Assembly: GCF_024498195.1 (NCBI RefSeq)
Contig: NZ_CP101824.1
Span: forward strand, 2,914,001 to 2,978,000
DNA from: Halovivax cerinus
GTDB lineage: Archaea > Halobacteriota > Halobacteria > Halobacteriales > Natrialbaceae
DNA: 64,000 bases
Reading direction: 5' to 3'
In this document: piece by piece, positions 1-9,227 of the stretch
Numbering within the stretch: position 1 is the stretch's first letter
How the letters are laid out: each line of letters begins with the position of its first letter
Position numbers and translations under genes: made by a program
Notes under the pieces: model-generated
Databases searched by the model: none
Seen by the model: the letters and a program-made list of their open reading frames with translations, nothing else
What the model was told of the DNA's origin: nothing

Positions 1-1
1 C

Positions 2-1600
2 AGCATGGTCCCCGACGCGCTCTCCGGCACGACCCTCGAGACGGATCTCGGGACCTTCCTCTCGACTGGGATCGGCGAGTCCATCGCGTTCTCGCTCCGG
101 GCCGACCGTCTGGGAGTCCTCTTCGCGCTGCTCGCTTCCTTCCTCTGGATCGCGACGAGTTTCTACTCCATCGGCTACATGCGCGGGCTCGACGAGCACG
201 ACCAGACGCGATTCTTCGCGGCGTTCGCCGCCAGCATCGCGTCGGCGATGGGGGTCGCGTTCGGGGCGAACCTCGTCACGCTGTTCGTCTTCTACGAGGT
301 CCTCTCGATTGCGACGTACCCGCTCGTGGCTCACGACGAGTCCGAGGAGGCGATCTGGGCCGGCCGCAAGTACCTGCTGTACACGCTGGGTGGCGGCGTC
401 GCCGTCCTCGCCGGGACGGTGCTGATCTACGCGATGACCGGGACGACGACGTTCGAGACTGGCGGCATCGCCGCACTCGGAAACGCGGATCCGCTGTACG
501 CTCGCGCCGCCTTCGGCCTGCTCGTCGGCGGGTTCGGTGTCAAGGCCGCGCTCATGCCGCTTCACTCCTGGTTGCCCGACGCGATGGTCGCGCCGACGCC
601 GGTCTCGGCGCTCCTGCACGCGGTCGCGGTCGTCAAGAGCGGCGTGTTCGGTATCGCCCGGGTCGTCCTCGACGTCTACGGTCCAGGTGCCGTCCAGGAC
701 CTGGGCGTTGGGATCCCCCTCGCCGCCGTCGCGGCGGTCACGCTACTCACCGCCAGCGTCATCGCGCTGAAGCAAGACAATCTGAAGCGACGGCTCGCGT
801 ACTCGACGGTGTCGCAGTTGTCCTACATCGTCCTGGGATTGGGACTCGCGAGTCCGGCCGCTCTCGTCGGTGCCTTGCTGCACATCCCCGCCCACGCGTT
901 CATGAAGATCACGCTGTTCTTCTGTGCCGGCGCCATCCACGTCGAGACCCACACCGACGACATCAGCGACATGGCCGGCATCGGTAAACGGATGCCACTG
1001 ACAATGTCGGCGTTCGCCGTCGCCGCGGCGGGAATGGCCGGTATGCCGCTACTGGCAGGTTTCGTGAGTAAGTGGTACCTGCTGGTCGGCGCCGTCGACC
1101 TGAACCTGGCGATCTTCGCGGTCGTCTTGCTTGTCTCTGGCGTCTTGAACGTCGCGTACTACTGGCCGATCGTCTACCAGGCGTTCTTCGAGGACGAGAC
1201 GAATCCGGATCCAAAACCGTTGCTAGAGTACCCGCCAGGCGGGCGCGCGGCCACTGATGCCGGCGCCGATGCGGACGTACCGCTCACGAACGGCGGCGTG
1301 CCGACCGGGGCCGCTGTGGCAGCACAGTCGACCGCCGATCCCGACACGGGTGACGGCCACTACGACGAGCACACCGACGAACGTAATGGTGACAGCCCGG
1401 ACGCGTCGGAGCACGAGTCACGTCCCACCGATTCGCGCTGGGAACGTCGGACCTGGCGCACCGAGAGTACGTGGTTCATGCTCGGACCGATCGTCCTCGC
1501 GGCGGTCGGTGCGGTGGTCCTCGGACTCGTTCCCGATCACGTGGTCTTTCTCGACCTGATCGAACGCGTCGTCGAAACCGCGACGGAGGTGTCCAACTGA
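2..1600 (+). CDS. Mrp-type Na+/H+ antiporter subunit D-like (5' truncated by window)
   Basis: Membrane subunit of a multisubunit cation/proton antiporter of the NuoL/M/N superfamily. About 13 hydrophobic segments are visible. The superfamily's conserved glutamate lies in FYEVLSIATYPL, its conserved lysine in KAALMPLHSWLP, and a second lysine in VVKSGVF; in relatives these carry protons. The frame is open to the left edge and the first visible Met (position 5) would skip the usual N-terminal helices, so the gene almost certainly starts outside the window. Roughly 95 Asp/Ser/Thr-rich residues (about 1190-1470) are inserted before the last helix. The stop overlaps the next start as ATGA, indicating one operon. 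Confidence 0.9.
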   Translation, partial: SMVPDALSGTTLETDLGTFLSTGIGESIAFSLRADRLGVLFALLASFLWIATSFYSIGYMRGLDEHDQTRFFAAFAASIASAMGVAFGANLVTLFVFYEVLSIATYPLVAHDESEEAIWAGRKYLLYTLGGGVAVLAGTVLIYAMTGTTTFETGGIAALGNADPLYARAAFGLLVGGFGVKAALMPLHSWLPDAMVAPTPVSALLHAVAVVKSGVFGIARVVLDVYGPGAVQDLGVGIPLAAVAAVTLLTASVIALKQDNLKRRLAYSTVSQLSYIVLGLGLASPAALVGALLHIPAHAFMKITLFFCAGAIHVETHTDDISDMAGIGKRMPLTMSAFAVAAAGMAGMPLLAGFVSKWYLLVGAVDLNLAIFAVVLLVSGVLNVAYYWPIVYQAFFEDETNPDPKPLLEYPPGGRAATDAGADADVPLTNGGVPTGAAVAAQSTADPDTGDGHYDEHTDERNGDSPDASEHESRPTDSRWERRTWRTESTWFMLGPIVLAAVGAVVLGLVPDHVVFLDLIERVVETATEVSN

Positions 1601-3399
1601 TGGCGATAGATCCATACGTCGTTCCGCCGGTACTGCTCGTCGCTGTCGCACTGCTCGCGTACGCCGTGCGCCCGCGATCGATCCATCCCGCCGGACTCGT
1701 CGTGACGGCGCTCGCCCTGGCGTACGCCGGATTCGTCCCGTCGGATTACGAACTGACGGGAACGCTCTTCGGCGGCGACGCAGTCGCCTTCGCCGGGTTC
1801 GACGTGGTGTTCGTCTCCGTCGACCCGTTCAGCCGGCTGATGGGCACGATATTCGCGTTCATCGGCTTCGTCGCGGTCCTGTACTCGTGGTCGACCGACG
1901 CGTCGCCCAGCCAGACTGCCTACGCCGTCTCGTACGTCGCGTCGAGTCTGCTGGCGGTCTACGCCGGCGACTGGCTCCTCCTGCTGTTCGCCTGGGAGCT
2001 CATGGCGATCACGTCGACCCTGCTCGTCTGGCACCACGGCGGCGCCGCGGTCAGGGCCGGCTTCCGGTACGCCGTCTGGCACGGCATCGGCGGTAGTCTG
2101 CTGATGGCCGCCGTCATCTGGCACTACCAGAGCCCCGGCGTCGGAACGTTCGTCATGACCGGGGACGGCATCGCGACCGGCATTCCGCAGGCGCTGGCCG
2201 CGCTCGGCATCGGCATCAACGTCGCGTTCGTCGGGTTCCACGCCTGGCTTCCCGACACGTACCCGCGCCCGCACGTCGCGGCGAGCGTCTTCCTCTGTGT
2301 CTACACCACCAAGACCGGCGTCTACGCGCTCTACCGGGCGTTCCCGGATGGTTCCCTGGCGCTCGCCTACATGGGCGGTGCGATGGCCGTCTTCGGCGTC
2401 ACCTTCGCGCTGCTGCAGAGTGACATGCGCCGTCTTCTCTCGTATCACATCCAGTCGCAGGTCGGCTACATGGTCGCCGGCGTCGGGATCGGCTCGACGC
2501 TCGCGGTCTCGGGTGCCTTCGCCCACGTCTTCAACCACATCCTCTACAAGGCGCTGCTGTTCATGACGGTCGGCGTCGTCATCTACCGCACCGGCGCCGA
2601 GAGCCTGAACAAGATCCACGGGATGCGCCGGGCGATGCCGATCACGTTCCTCGCCTTCACGATCGCCGCGCTCTCGATCGCCGGCTTCCCCGGCTTCAAC
2701 GGGTTCGTGAGCAAGGGGATGGTCCTCTACGAGGCCCACCACTATCCGGAGTACGAGGCGCTGTGGTACCTGCTCCTGCTCGGCGGCGTCGGCACGTTCA
2801 TGTCGTTCATCAAGCTCGGCTACTACGTGTTCTTCTACGGCGAGCAGACCCACGACGTCGACCGCGCGTCGGTCGGACAGTCGATCGCCATGCTGTCGGT
2901 CGCGGCGCTCTGTGTCCTCTACGGACTGTTCCCGGACGCGCTCTTCTCGATCCTGCCGGACGGAAACGCCGAAGCCATCGTCAAATTCGATGTGTTCTCT
3001 CTCGGTCACCTCCGGGAGGGCTTCGGTCTCGCCGCGGCCGGCGTCGTCGGCTTCGCGCTCCTCAAGCGGCCGCTCTCACGCGTCGGAATGATTCCCGACA
3101 TCGACTTCGCGTACAATCCGCTCTCGGTCGGGCTCGGTCGCGGCACGCTCCGTCTGATCAACGCCGTGATCGGCGTCATGGATCGCAACTCGACCCGGGC
3201 GGTACTCGGAACCCTCTCGCTCGGGGCGGTCGCGACCGGTGACGTCGAGACGCGTTCGACGGATCGATCCCTGGAGGGCGGCCCCGAACTCTTCGAACGG
3301 GGCCTCACCGCGGCCTTCACGAAACGGTCCGGCATCGGCGTCGCCGTCGCGATCGTCGTCGTCGCGACCACGGTACTACTCGTCCTGGGGTTCATCTGA
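1600..3399 (+). CDS. second Mrp D/NuoM-like antiporter subunit
   Basis: A 599-residue polytopic membrane protein paralogous to the preceding gene, probably part of the same Mrp-type antiporter complex. The start at 1600 is chosen because ATGA couples it to the upstream stop; an in-frame Met further upstream lies inside the previous gene. The conserved Glu is present in LLFAWELMAITST and the later Lys in TTKTGVY. The Lys that precedes the HxWLP motif in the first subunit aligns with Asn here (GINVAFVGFHAWLPD). The C-terminal 100 residues include a hydrophilic stretch and a final helix. No gene follows for about 600 bp, so this closes the operon. Confidence 0.88.
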   Translation: MAIDPYVVPPVLLVAVALLAYAVRPRSIHPAGLVVTALALAYAGFVPSDYELTGTLFGGDAVAFAGFDVVFVSVDPFSRLMGTIFAFIGFVAVLYSWSTDASPSQTAYAVSYVASSLLAVYAGDWLLLLFAWELMAITSTLLVWHHGGAAVRAGFRYAVWHGIGGSLLMAAVIWHYQSPGVGTFVMTGDGIATGIPQALAALGIGINVAFVGFHAWLPDTYPRPHVAASVFLCVYTTKTGVYALYRAFPDGSLALAYMGGAMAVFGVTFALLQSDMRRLLSYHIQSQVGYMVAGVGIGSTLAVSGAFAHVFNHILYKALLFMTVGVVIYRTGAESLNKIHGMRRAMPITFLAFTIAALSIAGFPGFNGFVSKGMVLYEAHHYPEYEALWYLLLLGGVGTFMSFIKLGYYVFFYGEQTHDVDRASVGQSIAMLSVAALCVLYGLFPDALFSILPDGNAEAIVKFDVFSLGHLREGFGLAAAGVVGFALLKRPLSRVGMIPDIDFAYNPLSVGLGRGTLRLINAVIGVMDRNSTRAVLGTLSLGAVATGDVETRSTDRSLEGGPELFERGLTAAFTKRSGIGVAVAIVVVATTVLLVLGFI

Positions 3400-4006
3400 G
3401 AACCGTCGACCGGCGCACTCGCCCCATCGGTGATCGGACGCACCAGCGTCTGTCAGCAAGCGTGTCACGTAACGCGGCCTGTCTATCAGCAAGCGTGTCA
3501 CGTAACGTGACCTGAGTGTCCGATTCGTGAGCGCAGTATCGTCTTCGAACGGACTCGAACGATCGGCGTACACCTGTTGTATGCCGTTCGTTGGTGATGA
3601 GTGTCCCGTCGGCGTGGTCGTAGGGCGTGTCGAACGCATCGCGATAGTCGGCCACCGGTCTCTGCGAGGCTGTCACCATCTGACGCCAGTTCACGTTCGG
3701 ACCTCGTCCGTACGCTCGTACCGACCGAATCCAGTGGGTTGGCGTGAGGGCCTCGTCGGTCGACCCAGGTGACGGGGACCGACGGTTCGACGGGGAGTGC
3801 GTGTACACGATTCGATGACCCTTTCGGCGACTGCAAATTCCGTCGATATCGTGATACAGAGGCGCTGTGAGGATACTTCGACCATAGCGGTCTGCATGCG
3901 ACGAATAACAATTGGCGCCAGGACGAGACCATCCTATGGATGACCGAGACCGGACGTCGAGTGGCCGATATCCCAGGATTGACCGGTGCGACCGGTGGGG
4001 TGAGAG
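3400..4006. other. intergenic region without a recognised gene
   Basis: 607 bp between the antiporter operon and the glycosyltransferase gene. Open frames here look like chance frames of GC-rich DNA (Arg/Ser-rich, no recognisable motif). It holds a pair of direct repeats at 3453-3507 and no clear promoter close to 4007. Confidence 0.6.
3453..3511. repeat. 33-bp-period direct repeat with palindrome
   Basis: A 22-bp sequence beginning tcagcaagcgtgtcacg occurs at 3453-3474 and identically at 3486-3507. The second copy runs into a perfect inverted repeat, GTCACG-TAA-CGTGAC (3497-3511). The pair lies about 55 bp after the antiporter operon stop. It could be a regulatory or terminator-like site or a decayed minisatellite. 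Confidence 0.7.
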
Positions 4007-5347
4007 ATGTATCGTGACCATCGCGTCGCCGTCGTGGTCCCGGCGTACAACGAAGCCGCGTTCGTCGGCGAGGTCCTGGAGACGATACCGGCTTACGTCG
4101 ATCGAGTCTACGCCGTCGACGATCGTTCGACCGACGGCACCTGGGCGGAACTCCGTCGACGGGCGGGTACCGAACCGATCGAAGAGCGCGCTGGGCGCCG
4201 CGATCGGGTGTCGTCGACAGAGGAGGTGCGATCGGAGCCAGCGACACCGGATCGCGCTCGCCCAGACGGCGGCGGACGGTCCATCGACGTCGGTGGCGCC
4301 GATTCGCCGGGGTCTGGACCGACCGGGAGTAACCCGTCGTCTCGGAGCGGATCGATCGATCTGGAGGGCATATTGAACGAGATGGATGACGAGCGCTCCC
4401 CGACGGCGACGGACGACGTGCTCGGATCGACGAGTGGTAACGGGGCTGGCGACAGGCCGACGAGTGGTGACGGGGACGGTGACGGGCCGACGGTGGTTCC
4501 GGTCCGGCACGCGGAGAACCGCGGCGTCGGCGCGGCGATCACGACGGGGTATCGACTGGCGCTCGCCGACGGGATCGACGTCACGGCCGTCATGGCGGGC
4601 GACGGACAGATGGATCCGGCACAGCTCTCGCGGTTACTGGATCCGATCGTCGAGGGGCGTGCGGCGTACGCGAAGGGGAATCGATTACGCGGACGGGAGC
4701 AGTTCGACTCGATGTCGTGGTTTCGATTCGGCGGGAACGTGCTCCTGTCGTTGCTGACGAAGGTCGCGAGCGGGTACTGGGGGATGCTCGACCCACAGAA
4801 CGGCTATACGGCGATCTCGCGTGAGGCCCTGGCGGCGATCGATCTCGATTCGCTCTACACGGAGTACGGGTTCGCGAACGACCTGCTCGTCGAACTGAAC
4901 ACGAACGGGTTCTCGATCGCGGACGTGGCGATGCCGGCCGTCTACGGCGACGAGCGGAGCCACATCGCGTATCGAACGTTCGTCCCCCGTCTCTCGTGGT
5001 TGCTCTGGCGCCGGTTTCTCCACCGCCTCGGCGTCACCTACATCCTCAGGGACTTCCACCCGCTCGTCGGCCTGTACGCGCTCGGAGTCGGCGGTCTCGC
5101 CGTCGGTCTCGGATCGATCGTCGGGTATATTCTCGGGTCCCGGTCAGCGACGAGCGACTCGCCTGCGACCGCCGACGGCGACCCGACGTCTCGACGGACC
5201 GCCGATCGCTCCGAGGCGGACTCGCTCCGACGGTCGGTTCGGTGGTGGGCGGCTGGGACGTGGGCGTTCGTCGCGGCGATCGCGCTCTGTCTCGCGATGG
5301 CCTTCGATCACGACTCGAACGACGGGTCGGTGGTGGTCGACGAATGA
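4007..5347 (+). CDS. GT2-family glycosyltransferase with internal disordered insert
   Basis: Probably transfers a sugar from a nucleotide sugar to a lipid carrier or glycan at the inner face of the membrane (dolichyl-phosphate-sugar-synthase-like GT-A fold). Visible motifs: VVVPAYNEAAFVGEVL (8-23), DDRSTDGT (38-45), ENRGVGAAITTGYRLA (170-185) and the acidic GDGQMDP (198-204). Residues 54-161 are a low-complexity Asp/Gly/Ser/Arg segment where relatives have a short loop. Two hydrophobic segments lie near the C-terminus (about 352-376 and 412-432). Its stop overlaps the DUF354 gene (ATGA), so both probably act in one polysaccharide or N-glycan pathway. The acceptor is unknown. Confidence 0.85.
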   Translation: MYRDHRVAVVVPAYNEAAFVGEVLETIPAYVDRVYAVDDRSTDGTWAELRRRAGTEPIEERAGRRDRVSSTEEVRSEPATPDRARPDGGGRSIDVGGADSPGSGPTGSNPSSRSGSIDLEGILNEMDDERSPTATDDVLGSTSGNGAGDRPTSGDGDGDGPTVVPVRHAENRGVGAAITTGYRLALADGIDVTAVMAGDGQMDPAQLSRLLDPIVEGRAAYAKGNRLRGREQFDSMSWFRFGGNVLLSLLTKVASGYWGMLDPQNGYTAISREALAAIDLDSLYTEYGFANDLLVELNTNGFSIADVAMPAVYGDERSHIAYRTFVPRLSWLLWRRFLHRLGVTYILRDFHPLVGLYALGVGGLAVGLGSIVGYILGSRSATSDSPATADGDPTSRRTADRSEADSLRRSVRWWAAGTWAFVAAIALCLAMAFDHDSNDGSVVVDE

Positions 5348-6417
5348 GGTGTATCGTTACGATACAACACCCTGCGCACGTCCACTTCTTCCGACACGCG
5401 ATCGGCGAACTCGAAGCAGACGGCCACGAGGTGTTCGTCTTCGCCCGCGAAAACGACCTCGCCGTCCCGTTACTGGAGGCGTACGACATTCCGCACGAGG
5501 TGCTCGCGGGGCCGCAGGACTCGCTCGTCTCCCTGGCGGCCGTCCAGGCGCGGTACGAGTGGCGGCTCCTTCGGCGAGCGAGGCGGCTCGATCCCGACGT
5601 CATGACGGCGATCGGCGGCGTCGCGGTCTCACACGTCGCGGCGCTGGTCGGGGCCCGGAGCGTGGTCTTCGTCGATAACGAAGGCGTCTGGTCGCATCGA
5701 CTCGTGGCACCGTTCGCCGACGTGATCGCGACACCGTCGACGTTCGAGGGCGACTTCGGTGACGGTCACGTCCGATACGATGGGTATCAGGAACTGGCGT
5801 ACCTGCACCCGGACCGATTCGAACCGTCACCCGAGACGCTCCGCGCGTACGGCGTGGATCCGGACGAGCGATACTTCTTCTGTCGGTTCCGGACCTGGGA
5901 CGCGCTCCACGACGTCGGACAGGGCGGACTCTCCCCGGCCGGCAAACGCGAACTGGTCGCTCGCTTTTCCGAACGCGGTTCCGTGTACATCTCGAGTTCC
6001 GATTCGCTCCCGGCGGATCTCGAACCGCATCGGGCGCCAGTCCCGCCGACTGCCGTCCACGACCTGCTCTACTTCGCCGACTGTTACGCCGGCGATTCGG
6101 GGACGATGGCGACGGAAGCCGCACTCCTCGGCACGCCGGCCGTTCGGATTCAGTCGTTCGCCGAGGACGCCGACACCGACATGAGTAACTTCGTCGTCAT
6201 GGAGCGCGAGTACGATCTCATGCGATCGACCGCCGACGAGGACGTCGCCATCGCCCTCGCAGACGAGTTGAGTGCGGACGAATCGGCGTCGGACCGGTGG
6301 CGACGCCGGCGGAATCGGGCGCTCACCGACCTGGCAGACGGAACGGACGTCGTCGTGGACCTGCTCACGAGGCCGCAACAGCGACGTCCGGCCCAGCCGG
6401 TGGTCGGACGCGAGTGA
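5344..6417 (+). CDS. DUF354 family protein (GT-B/epimerase-like)
   Basis: A 357-residue protein beginning MRCIVTIQHPAHVHFF, typical of the archaeal/bacterial DUF354 family, which is related to UDP-GlcNAc 2-epimerases and GT-B glycosyltransferases. The N-terminal Rossmann-like half carries the HPAHVHF signature. The C-terminal half has AGDSGTMATEAALLGTPAV, the nucleotide-sugar-binding loop type. The start at 5344 is favoured by the ATGA overlap with the upstream GT2 gene. The family is often found in surface polysaccharide clusters, consistent with its neighbour. The exact reaction is unproven. Confidence 0.82.
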   Translation: MRCIVTIQHPAHVHFFRHAIGELEADGHEVFVFARENDLAVPLLEAYDIPHEVLAGPQDSLVSLAAVQARYEWRLLRRARRLDPDVMTAIGGVAVSHVAALVGARSVVFVDNEGVWSHRLVAPFADVIATPSTFEGDFGDGHVRYDGYQELAYLHPDRFEPSPETLRAYGVDPDERYFFCRFRTWDALHDVGQGGLSPAGKRELVARFSERGSVYISSSDSLPADLEPHRAPVPPTAVHDLLYFADCYAGDSGTMATEAALLGTPAVRIQSFAEDADTDMSNFVVMEREYDLMRSTADEDVAIALADELSADESASDRWRRRRNRALTDLADGTDVVVDLLTRPQQRRPAQPVVGRE

Positions 6418-6446
6418 TCTCGACGGTGGTATCGTGATTACGACGA

Positions 6447-7529
6447 CTACTCACGTCCTGTCGATTCGTCAGATCCGTCCGTCGAATCGTCGACCGCGAC
6501 GAGCGACTGCTCCAGGAAACTCGTGCGAATTCCGCCACGGGGCCCGGAGGCCGCGGTCCTGTCGCCGTCACCATCGTGGGCCCGTCTCGCGTCGCCCGGC
6601 GTGAGATAGTCGCCGTCCACGGAAACGCCGGTGGTCCGACTGAGACGTTTCAGGATCGTGCGGGCACCTTCGGTGGTGATCGCTGGCGGGGCAATTCCGT
6701 GGGTTCGAGCGAGGTCGATGGCCGTCGACTCCGCGAAGCGGGCCTCGATCTCCTCTGCGTCGTGCCCGCGATCGGTGAGCGATTCGCGGACCGTCGCCGC
6801 GACGGTCGGTGCGTGGCGCGTCGGAAAGAGCGGCCAGTCCGTGGTCGGCGGATCGAGAGCGACCCGATACCGACGCAACGGCGTCCTCGCAGCCGCGGGG
6901 AGCGCGACGTCTTCGAGATCGTGTGCCGTCCCGAGAACCCTGATCGTTCCGTCGTAGAAATCGACGTCGTCCCAGGTCGCGCCGGTTCGTCTGTCGTCTT
7001 CAGGAACTCGGAACAGTTCACCGCCACGCAGGCCCGCGTGGGTGAGCAACGCGACCATCGCGTGTTCCCGTAGTCGTTCGACTCGTTCGTCCGTTCCGTC
7101 GTCTGCCTGCGCCGCGAGCCGTCGCACTTCGGCTTCGAGTTCGACCGCGGCCGTTCCCGCCCGGGTCGCGCTCGGCGTCGCTTCCGGTTGCGTCGGCAAG
7201 GCGTCGGTTGCGCGTGTGGCCGTCGCCGGGTTCGTCGGGAGCATCGATTCTTCGACACACCACGAGAGGAACGCCCGGACGACGGCGAAGTACGTTCGCG
7301 CCGTCGACGCGGCGTACTCCCCGCGGTTCGTCCGTCGCGTGAGCTCTCTAGCGTACGCTTCCAGGTGGGCCCGTTCTAACTCCTCGAGGGTCGCGACGCC
7401 GTACTCGTCGTCGAGCCAGGTCGCCCACCGGCCGAGGATCGAGGCGGCGTTCGACGCGTACGTGCCGTCCCCGTCCCCGACGGATTTCCGATCCAGGTAG
7501 TGCTCGACGACGGTCGAGATGGGTCTCAT
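6447..7529 (-). CDS. degenerate tyrosine recombinase/XerD-like protein
   Basis: 360 residues from the Met at 7529; an alternative start at 7568 adds 13 residues. The N-terminal SAM-like core-binding domain (about 1-110) and the start of the catalytic domain are clear, including the first catalytic Arg in LLTHAGLRGGELF (R168). The second box, normally PHxxRR, reads YLTPGDARRA and lacks the His. No C-terminal Tyr box follows; the tail RTSFLEQSLVAVDD is acidic and Ser/Asp-rich. The protein is therefore either a catalytically dead DNA-binding relative or a decayed integrase. It stands alone, convergent with the DUF354 gene, with no visible att site or phage genes. Confidence 0.75.
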   Translation of the reverse strand: MRPISTVVEHYLDRKSVGDGDGTYASNAASILGRWATWLDDEYGVATLEELERAHLEAYARELTRRTNRGEYAASTARTYFAVVRAFLSWCVEESMLPTNPATATRATDALPTQPEATPSATRAGTAAVELEAEVRRLAAQADDGTDERVERLREHAMVALLTHAGLRGGELFRVPEDDRRTGATWDDVDFYDGTIRVLGTAHDLEDVALPAAARTPLRRYRVALDPPTTDWPLFPTRHAPTVAATVRESLTDRGHDAEEIEARFAESTAIDLARTHGIAPPAITTEGARTILKRLSRTTGVSVDGDYLTPGDARRAHDGDGDRTAASGPRGGIRTSFLEQSLVAVDDSTDGSDESTGRE

Positions 7530-7778
7530 GGCTTGTCGTCCCGTAGATCGTGTCCCGGCGGACACCACGTTCGGCCGCGATTGCCCTCGGTGGCTCGACG
7601 CGACTGATACATCGTCTTACTCCTGGACGGGCACCCCCGTAAATCTGGTCATCACCGGGCTACGGGGCGGATACGCGGGACGGCCGAACGGACTGTTCCA
7701 CTGCGAGTCAACCCGTTCGGTACCGCTGTCGTCCGATCGGGTACCCGGCTTGGCCGCCCGTCGCGAGGACGGTCGCGC

Positions 7779-9227
7779 TCAATCGTCGGTCGCCGCCGTC
7801 GCCGGGCGGTAGGTACGACTTATCGCACGCCAGCGACCCGTCGTGAAGCGGTAGTAGGTCACCGCCGCCGGGATCGCAGTCTCGGCGACGAACGCGAGGA
7901 ACAGGCCGTAGAGCCCGAGACGGGTGGTCGCACCGAGGTACGCCAGCGGGATCGCGCCGCCGAACATGCCGAGAAACTGCCCGTAGAAGGGCCAGCGGGT
8001 GTCTCCGGCTGCGTTGAGTGCACCCTCCGCGGAGCCGACGATCCCACGCAGCAGGATTGCGACGCACGCGGCGTAGACGAGCGACACGGCGATCGGGATC
8101 ACCGGCGATCCGGCTTCGTCTACGAACGCCCGGACGATCGGCTCCGCGAAGATGAAGACGATCGCCGCCGACACCGCGTAGACGGCGACGGAGTACCGGA
8201 CGATCTCTCGACCGTACTGTTCTGCGGTGTCTTCGGCGCCGGTGCCCAGTGCCTGGCCCACGAGACTCGACGCCGCGAGGCTGAAGCCCCAGCCAGGCGT
8301 GTTCATCAGCCCCCAGATGCGTCGCGTGATGACGTACGCCGACGAGGTATCGGTCCCGAACATGTCGACGATCGACAGCAGGGGGATCTCCGCGACCGTC
8401 CAGACCAAGTTCCGGAAGAACACGGGCGTCCCGATTGTGACGAGCGATCGGATGATCTCGGCGTCGACGTAGGATCCGAACGGGTCGATCGTGACCACCA
8501 TGTCCGGGACACCCGGGAACGACCCACGGACGAGGAGCGTGGCGAACGCCCCCGAGACGACGACGTTCGCGAGGACGGTCCCGAGAGCCGCACCGGCGAC
8601 CCCGAGGTCGGCGACGAAGATGAAGATCGCACTGAAGGCGATGTTCGAGATGGCACCGCCAGCCCTGATCACCATCGGCGTCCAGGCGTCGTCCATACCG
8701 ACGAACGTGCGACTTCCGATCAGGTTGAGCCCGGCGAACGGGACGCCAAACGCGACGACCGCGAGGTAGGACGCACCGAGGGCGAGGGGTTCCGGTTTCG
8801 TCGTGATGACCGAGACCAGTTCGGTCGAGAACGTCGCGAAGAACGCCGTGACAGGGAGGCTGATGACGAGCACCAGCAAGACTGACGAGCGTATCGCCAG
8901 ACCGAGTTCGTCGAACTGTTCGGCCCCGTAGCGTTGTGAGACGAGGGCGATCGTCCCGCCCGCGACCCCGCCGCCGATGGTAAAGGCCAGCCCCCAGAAC
9001 GGCGTCGCGAACCCGACGCCGGCGATCGCTGCCTCGCCGACCGCGATACCGACCATCGCGACGTCGACCGCGCTCTTCGACATTCGCGCGAGTCCGGTCA
9101 CGATGCGCGGCCAGGCGAGGTCGGCCGTACGGACGGCGCGCTCCCGGTCGATCAGCCCCAGCCGTGCGAGGCCGAGACCGATCCACAGAATCACGAGTCG
9201 CATCGGATTCGGGAGGCGCGACGACAC
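7779..9227 (-). CDS. MATE family efflux transporter
   Basis: 482 residues with about 12 hydrophobic helices in two homologous halves, as in Na+- or H+-coupled MATE/DinF multidrug exporters. Typical family segments include VAMVGIAVGEAAIAG near the N-terminus, SRTFVGMDDAWTPM and NAAGDTRWPFYGQF. The GTG at 9227 is preferred over the ATG at 9203 because a TATA-like ctaaaagt element lies about 33 bp upstream of it. The gene is monocistronic. The substrate cannot be told from sequence. Confidence 0.9.
   Translation of the reverse strand: MSSRLPNPMRLVILWIGLGLARLGLIDRERAVRTADLAWPRIVTGLARMSKSAVDVAMVGIAVGEAAIAGVGFATPFWGLAFTIGGGVAGGTIALVSQRYGAEQFDELGLAIRSSVLLVLVISLPVTAFFATFSTELVSVITTKPEPLALGASYLAVVAFGVPFAGLNLIGSRTFVGMDDAWTPMVIRAGGAISNIAFSAIFIFVADLGVAGAALGTVLANVVVSGAFATLLVRGSFPGVPDMVVTIDPFGSYVDAEIIRSLVTIGTPVFFRNLVWTVAEIPLLSIVDMFGTDTSSAYVITRRIWGLMNTPGWGFSLAASSLVGQALGTGAEDTAEQYGREIVRYSVAVYAVSAAIVFIFAEPIVRAFVDEAGSPVIPIAVSLVYAACVAILLRGIVGSAEGALNAAGDTRWPFYGQFLGMFGGAIPLAYLGATTRLGLYGLFLAFVAETAIPAAVTYYRFTTGRWRAISRTYRPATAATDD

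Noticed and set aside
1537-3009. Long antisense open frame of about 490 codons opposite the second antiporter subunit
   Set aside because: The translation is Arg/Asp/Glu-rich with no motif and lies wholly opposite a clear membrane protein gene; long antisense frames are expected in GC-rich haloarchaeal DNA. The same applies to 7708-9186, 12939-14252 and 42771-44231.
3392-4510. Minus-strand open frame of about 370 codons across the 3.4-4.0 kb spacer
   Set aside because: Composition is Arg/Ser/His-rich with echoes of the DNA repeat, no start signal or family similarity, and it overlaps the GT2 gene; treated as chance.
6447-9227. Integrated prophage or plasmid around the recombinase-like gene
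   Set aside because: Neighbours are a MATE exporter and polysaccharide genes; no capsid, replication or att sequences are visible.
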